A DNA stretch of 64,000 nucleotides, taken from NCBI RefSeq assembly GCF_001885095.1, contig NZ_LZDD01000003.1, forward strand, positions 1 through 64,000. The letters run 5' to 3'. The stretch's first letter is position 1. Every line of letters begins with the position of its first letter. Under the pieces are notes generated by a model. It had not been told where the DNA came from. It searched no databases and saw only the letters and a program-made list of their open reading frames with translations. Below, one piece after another: positions 59,941 through 64,000 of this stretch. This DNA is from Streptococcus bovimastitidis (lineage in GTDB: Bacteria > Bacillota > Bacilli > Lactobacillales > Streptococcaceae). Position numbers and translations under genes: made by a program.

Positions 59941-62347
59941 TTATACGTTAAGCGTTGAAGTTACTGGTGACGCCGCAAAAATGCAACAAGCATTTGAGAA
60001 AGCAGTTGCAGAAGCTGAAAAATTAAAAGAGAAGATGAAACAAGCTTCTGATCAGACGTCTAAAGATTTTCAGGCGATGCAAGAGAAGATAGAACAAGTG
60101 TCAAACAAAATGAAGTCAATCGGGAGTGCTGTTTCAAATGTAGGTTCATCTATGATGGGTATAGGTGGTGCCATGACGGCTGGGATAACAACGCCTATTG
60201 TAGGCGGTGTTGCTCTCGCAGTTAAGTCTTTTGCAGGCTTAGAACAGGCCGTTGGCGGTATAGAGACTTTATTTGGGAAATCCGCAAAAGCTGTTATCAA
60301 GAACTCTGAAAGTGCCTATAAACGTGCAGGAATTTCAGGAACTAAATACATGGAACAAGTGACATCGTTCTCAGCGACTTTATTGCAGGGGCTTGGCGGT
60401 GATACCGCAAAAGCGTCAGCTTATGCTGATAAAGCGATTGTAGATATGTCAGACAATGCAAATAAATTTGGCACAAGCATGGAATTGATTCAAAATGCAT
60501 ATCAAGGATTTGCAAAACAAAATTATACTATGCTCGATAACCTTAAATTAGGTTACGGCGGTACTAAAGAAGAAATGGCTCGATTGTTATCCGATGCAGA
60601 GAAGTTACCGGGTGCGATGGGTAAAAAATTTGATTTAAATAACTATGCAGATGTCATTGAAGCTATCCACTTAATTCAAGAAAATTTAGGTGTCGCAGGA
60701 ACGACATCAGAAGAAGCGAGCAAGACAGTATCAGGTTCTTTCGATGCAATGAAAGCGTCAGCTCAAAATTTGGTGGACAATCTTGGCTCAAAGAATGCAG
60801 ATGTTAAAAAACTAGTGTCGGAGTTAGAGGCGACTGTTAGACAATTTGCGATGAATGTAGGCGATGTATTAAAAACCATGTGGGATAATATTCCGCTCGA
60901 ACCTTGGCAAAAGTGGGGTATAGGTGTAGTTGCCATAGCAGGCCCTGTTCTGTTGGCACTAGGTTCAATTGTTGTCGGCGTTGGTAATCTTATTACAGCG
61001 TTTGGAATTATCGGAGGAGCTATTTCTACTGTATCAGGTTGGTTTGCAACTGCTACGGCAGAGGGAGGCGCTTTAGCTGGCGTCTTTGGCTCACTAGGGG
61101 CTGGAACAGTTATTGCAATATTTGCAGGTATAGTTGTTGCTATTGCTGGTTTAGTTGGTGCATTCAAAAGGCTTTGGGATAACTCAGAACAGTTCAGGGC
61201 GTCTGTTGGTACTCTTGCAGAAACTATAAAAATACAATTTGGCAATATCCTTAATGCGATAATGCCGATTGTAGAGCCAGTAATCGCACTATTCAAACAA
61301 ATGTGGGATAGTTTGGTTACATTGTTGGAACCTGTTATTTCTGCACTTATTCCTATTATCACGTCAATCATTTCAATCATTGGTAACACAATCACAACAA
61401 TTTTAGCTATTGTAGTCCCAATATTCACAGCTCTAGTTCAATACATTACTGCTTGGATTGCAATGGTTACACCTATATTAAGCACAATCATCGGTGTTGT
61501 GATGTTTATCATCACAGCTGTTGTCTCAGCGATTAATGTATTCGTCACAACAGCAAGCGCAATTATTCAAGCTCTAGTTTCCGCAATTGGTGCAATTATC
61601 GCTCCGGTTGTCGACTTCTTCGCAGGAATTTTCAATGCTATCGCAACCGTTGTAAAAAATGTTTTTACTGGCATTTCAAACTTCATAACTACAAGCATCT
61701 CAACAATAGGGAATGTCGTTAATAAGCTTGTCAATGTCTTCAGTTCTGTATTTGGTGGTATTAAAGGAATTGTTAGTGCTGCAATGGGAACAGTTACCGG
61801 TGCTATTACTGGAGCATTTAACAAAATTAAAAGCTCTTGGAGTGGATTAACTGGTTTTGTGCAAGGTGTCTTTAATGGTATTTCTAGCGCAGTAGCATCG
61901 CTTGTCGGCCAAGTTAAAGGATTTGTCAATGGTGTTATAGGTGGGATTAACAGCGCAGTAAGTCTGATCAATAAGATACCAGGCGTCTCTATTAGCTCAA
62001 TTCCTTACTTATATCGTGGTACTGATAACTGGCAAGGTGGATTCGCTCGCATGAATGAGGGTGGACGAGGGGAGTTAACATACTTACCTGGTGGCTCTGT
62101 CGTCGTACCTCACGATATTAGCATGAAATACGCTAAGGAGAGCGCAAGAAATCAATCTGGAATGGTAATGGTAGGCGGAAGTGATGAACTCGCTAAGAGC
62201 GCTCTAAGAGTTGCTAACGATGCAGTTAAGCGCCCAATGGTATTGAATGTTAATGGCCGTGACTTAGCCTATGCAACAAGTCGAGATTTTTCGACAGTCC
62301 AAGAACAACAATCAGCGTCAATCAAACGCTTAAGAGGGGAGGTATAA
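59933..62347 (+). CDS. phage tail tape measure protein
   Basis: 804 residues; sets tail length. N-terminal coiled coil (about 15-65), a Gly/Ala-rich hydrophobic segment, a conserved ATLLQGLGGDTAKASAYADKAIVDMSDNANKFGTS region (about 145-180), and long membrane-helix-like repeats (about 325-590) that may insert into the host membrane. Compared with other siphophages it predicts a fairly short tail. Confidence 0.9.
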   Translation: MADYTLSVEVTGDAAKMQQAFEKAVAEAEKLKEKMKQASDQTSKDFQAMQEKIEQVSNKMKSIGSAVSNVGSSMMGIGGAMTAGITTPIVGGVALAVKSFAGLEQAVGGIETLFGKSAKAVIKNSESAYKRAGISGTKYMEQVTSFSATLLQGLGGDTAKASAYADKAIVDMSDNANKFGTSMELIQNAYQGFAKQNYTMLDNLKLGYGGTKEEMARLLSDAEKLPGAMGKKFDLNNYADVIEAIHLIQENLGVAGTTSEEASKTVSGSFDAMKASAQNLVDNLGSKNADVKKLVSELEATVRQFAMNVGDVLKTMWDNIPLEPWQKWGIGVVAIAGPVLLALGSIVVGVGNLITAFGIIGGAISTVSGWFATATAEGGALAGVFGSLGAGTVIAIFAGIVVAIAGLVGAFKRLWDNSEQFRASVGTLAETIKIQFGNILNAIMPIVEPVIALFKQMWDSLVTLLEPVISALIPIITSIISIIGNTITTILAIVVPIFTALVQYITAWIAMVTPILSTIIGVVMFIITAVVSAINVFVTTASAIIQALVSAIGAIIAPVVDFFAGIFNAIATVVKNVFTGISNFITTSISTIGNVVNKLVNVFSSVFGGIKGIVSAAMGTVTGAITGAFNKIKSSWSGLTGFVQGVFNGISSAVASLVGQVKGFVNGVIGGINSAVSLINKIPGVSISSIPYLYRGTDNWQGGFARMNEGGRGELTYLPGGSVVVPHDISMKYAKESARNQSGMVMVGGSDELAKSALRVANDAVKRPMVLNVNGRDLAYATSRDFSTVQEQQSASIKRLRGEV

Positions 62348-62351
62348 GATA

Positions 62352-63836
62352 ATGGCTACTATGAAATTTAATGATATAGATTTATCAGACATGCTAACAA
62401 TTATGTCAATTAATCGTGATATTGGAAATCAAAGAAGCGTATCAACTAACACCTCTCCTCTGATTGGTGTTTTTATAAATCAAGTAAAAGTCGATGCCAA
62501 AACAATTTCTGTTGATTTTTACCTTAAAGATAGAAGTAGTGATTATTCGTTGAATATCCTAAAGCATGACTTAGCCGGAATTTTTAATGTTGATGAGCCG
62601 GTTAAGATTGAATTTTCAGATGAACCTGACAAATACTATCTTGGCTTACCAGTTAGTAAGATTTCTGCTAGTGATCCAATCGCTTGGCTAAGCCTTGTAA
62701 CTATTGAGTTTTTAATTCCTGATGGTGTGGCACATTCAAAAACAAAGAAGAAAGTCACTAAGTACACGATTCAAGACGGAAAACTAGTTTTTGATTTATT
62801 GAATAAAGGCACACTTCCAGCACTACCAATCATAACTGCGAAAATGAACAGTGAAAATGGATACTTTGGATTGGTAAATGAATCAGGTGTTATGGAAATT
62901 GGCGACCGTGAGTTGATAGACTCTGAAACGCTTGCTTATTCTGAACGTCCATTTGACTATTCAGATACAGGAACTAAGATTGCAGATGGATTTGCCAAAG
63001 GTGCTAAGAATGTGGCTATTTTAAACGATAGCTTGCAGACGCTAGATAAGAATTTAGGAATTGTTGCTGACTGGAACAGAAATCACTTAGCATTGACTGG
63101 AGCTATTGCACCAAGTGGAAATCATGCAGGTTCATTAACATTTGATTTGCCAATAGAAGGTTCGCTATATGATCATGTTTGGTGGCGTCAAATCTTCTGG
63201 GCATGGAATATAAATCAATATGGATTTATTAAGATTTCGGTTTCTGATACTGATGGAAAATTCCTTTTTGGTGTCGAAACTATCAAGAGAAAATCAGGTG
63301 TTGAGACAGAGTATAACGTCCAAGTTACCGATGGAAATGGCGGATGGAAATTCACGGATTTTCGTAAGAAATTCAATTGTACTCACAAAAATGAAAATCC
63401 ATTCAACCAGGGCAGAGGTTGGACAGAAATCAAGCGTATTGATGATAAGCTTATTATTCATTGGAACGGTTCGCAATTTGAGCGTATTATTCCTGAATTA
63501 AAAGGCAAAAAGTCAGCTAAGTTGCATGTTGCCATTGGCTCAATGCAAGGTAAGCCATTAGTCAGAAAAATGTATGTTGACGGTATTAAATACCGCAAGG
63601 ACAACGTGGCAGACGGTTATAATATCCCAAATCCTTATGGAGTTGGCTCAGAAGTTGTTATAAATGGCGAAAATAAAACATTGCTTGTTGATAACATTCC
63701 GAAATTAAATCATATTGTTGATTACTCTAAATGGCTGACAATTCCTCCAGGTAAATCAACGATTGAATTAAATATTTCATCATGGAGTGAAAGCAATCCT
63801 GATGTTACTGTTGAGTACGAAGAAAGGTGGTTATAG
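62352..63836 (+). CDS. distal tail protein (Dit), long form
   Basis: 494 residues. The N-terminal (about 1-140) and C-terminal parts look like the Dit/SPP1 gp19.1 ring protein. A central insert (about 245-420: HAGSLTFDLPIEGSLYDHVWWRQIFWAW...) with many aromatic residues and beta pattern resembles the carbohydrate-binding insertions of 'evolved' Dit proteins. It builds the baseplate and may touch host polysaccharide. Confidence 0.85.
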   Translation: MATMKFNDIDLSDMLTIMSINRDIGNQRSVSTNTSPLIGVFINQVKVDAKTISVDFYLKDRSSDYSLNILKHDLAGIFNVDEPVKIEFSDEPDKYYLGLPVSKISASDPIAWLSLVTIEFLIPDGVAHSKTKKKVTKYTIQDGKLVFDLLNKGTLPALPIITAKMNSENGYFGLVNESGVMEIGDRELIDSETLAYSERPFDYSDTGTKIADGFAKGAKNVAILNDSLQTLDKNLGIVADWNRNHLALTGAIAPSGNHAGSLTFDLPIEGSLYDHVWWRQIFWAWNINQYGFIKISVSDTDGKFLFGVETIKRKSGVETEYNVQVTDGNGGWKFTDFRKKFNCTHKNENPFNQGRGWTEIKRIDDKLIIHWNGSQFERIIPELKGKKSAKLHVAIGSMQGKPLVRKMYVDGIKYRKDNVADGYNIPNPYGVGSEVVINGENKTLLVDNIPKLNHIVDYSKWLTIPPGKSTIELNISSWSESNPDVTVEYEERWL

Positions 63837-63839
63837 TTA

Positions 63840-64000
63840 TTGGATTTAATTATTCATAATGCAAAATTGCAAAAAGTGGCATATATTGACAACGAATTGC
63901 AGAACACACTTTCTTTTTATGACGATAAATGGTCACGCTATTTAGATACGGCATCATCAACATTTGAATTCACGGTCTACAAAAAGAATATCAAGACCGA
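63840..64000 (+). CDS. phage tail endopeptidase / Tal protein, 5' part
   Basis: Starts at TTG 63840 (MDLIIHNAKLQKVAYIDNEL...) after AAAGGTGG and runs off the window end without a stop. The opening matches tail-associated proteins (gp18/Tal, prophage endopeptidase tail) that follow Dit. Only about 53 codons are visible. Confidence 0.75.
   Translation, partial: MDLIIHNAKLQKVAYIDNELQNTLSFYDDKWSRYLDTASSTFEFTVYKKNIKT

Noticed and set aside
60763..61428. 221-residue minus-strand frame inside the tape measure gene
   Set aside because: Compositional shadow of a repetitive plus-strand gene; no ribosome site and no recognisable domain.

Overview
The window looks like a Streptococcus chromosome, probably of the pyogenic group (S. 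agalactiae, S. uberis, S. parauberis or S. iniae type). Evidence is the low GC content, the 5S-tRNA array, the ndh-cydABDC respiration cluster with menA and a polyprenyl synthase, adcRCB, a mevalonate-lineage orphan ispE, and the order pbp1b-rpoB-rpoC-DUF1033-comG. The species cannot be fixed from the sequence alone.

Layout. (1) 1-1200: end of an rRNA operon (5S) and twelve tRNA genes. (2) 1150-4162: a roughly 3 kb insert bounded by a 54-bp exact direct repeat of the tRNA-Leu 3' end; it carries a GNAT gene and an HrtBA-like ABC exporter but no recombinase. (3) 4279-8735: small housekeeping and accessory genes, an S41 peptidase remnant, and a zinc alcohol dehydrogenase behind a MerR-type promoter. 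(4) 8945-18262: respiration locus with menA, type II NADH dehydrogenase, cytochrome bd (cydAB), its assembly exporter (cydDC) and a convergent polyprenyl diphosphate synthase for the menaquinone tail. (5) 18450-25150: ispE, the zinc operon adcRCB with a perfect AdcR box, tyrS and pbp1b. (6) 25414-34204: rpoB, rpoC, a DUF1033 gene and the start of the competence pilus operon (comGA, comGB).

(7) 35235 to the end: a prophage integrated inside comGC, cutting it right after the prepilin FTLLE motif. Its modules run: serine integrase, putative membrane exclusion protein, ImmA-like protease, CI-like repressor, Cro; an early region with a reverse-strand deoxyribosyltransferase/TIR-like gene; a frameshifted replication initiator next to iterons; DnaD-like protein, Bet recombinase, DUF1351, RusA; a decayed cytosine methyltransferase; many tiny genes; ArpU late regulator; a leader rich in tRNA-like folds; then TerS, TerL, portal, head, connector, tail tube, tail chaperones with a -1 frameshift, tape measure, Dit and the start of the tail-endopeptidase gene. 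Lysis genes, attR and the rest of comGC lie outside the window.

Most interesting points: (a) the reverse-strand NDT/TIR-like protein ends in DDDLPF, the same as the protein-docking tip of bacterial SSB; (b) a cluster of tRNA-like RNA folds without usable anticodons between the late regulator and terminase; (c) a roughly 145-nt intergenic RNA candidate with an H-type pseudoknot upstream of rusA; (d) terS has no canonical start and appears to use ATA; (e) two prophage genes (initiator and methyltransferase) are broken by small indels while the structural genes are intact.
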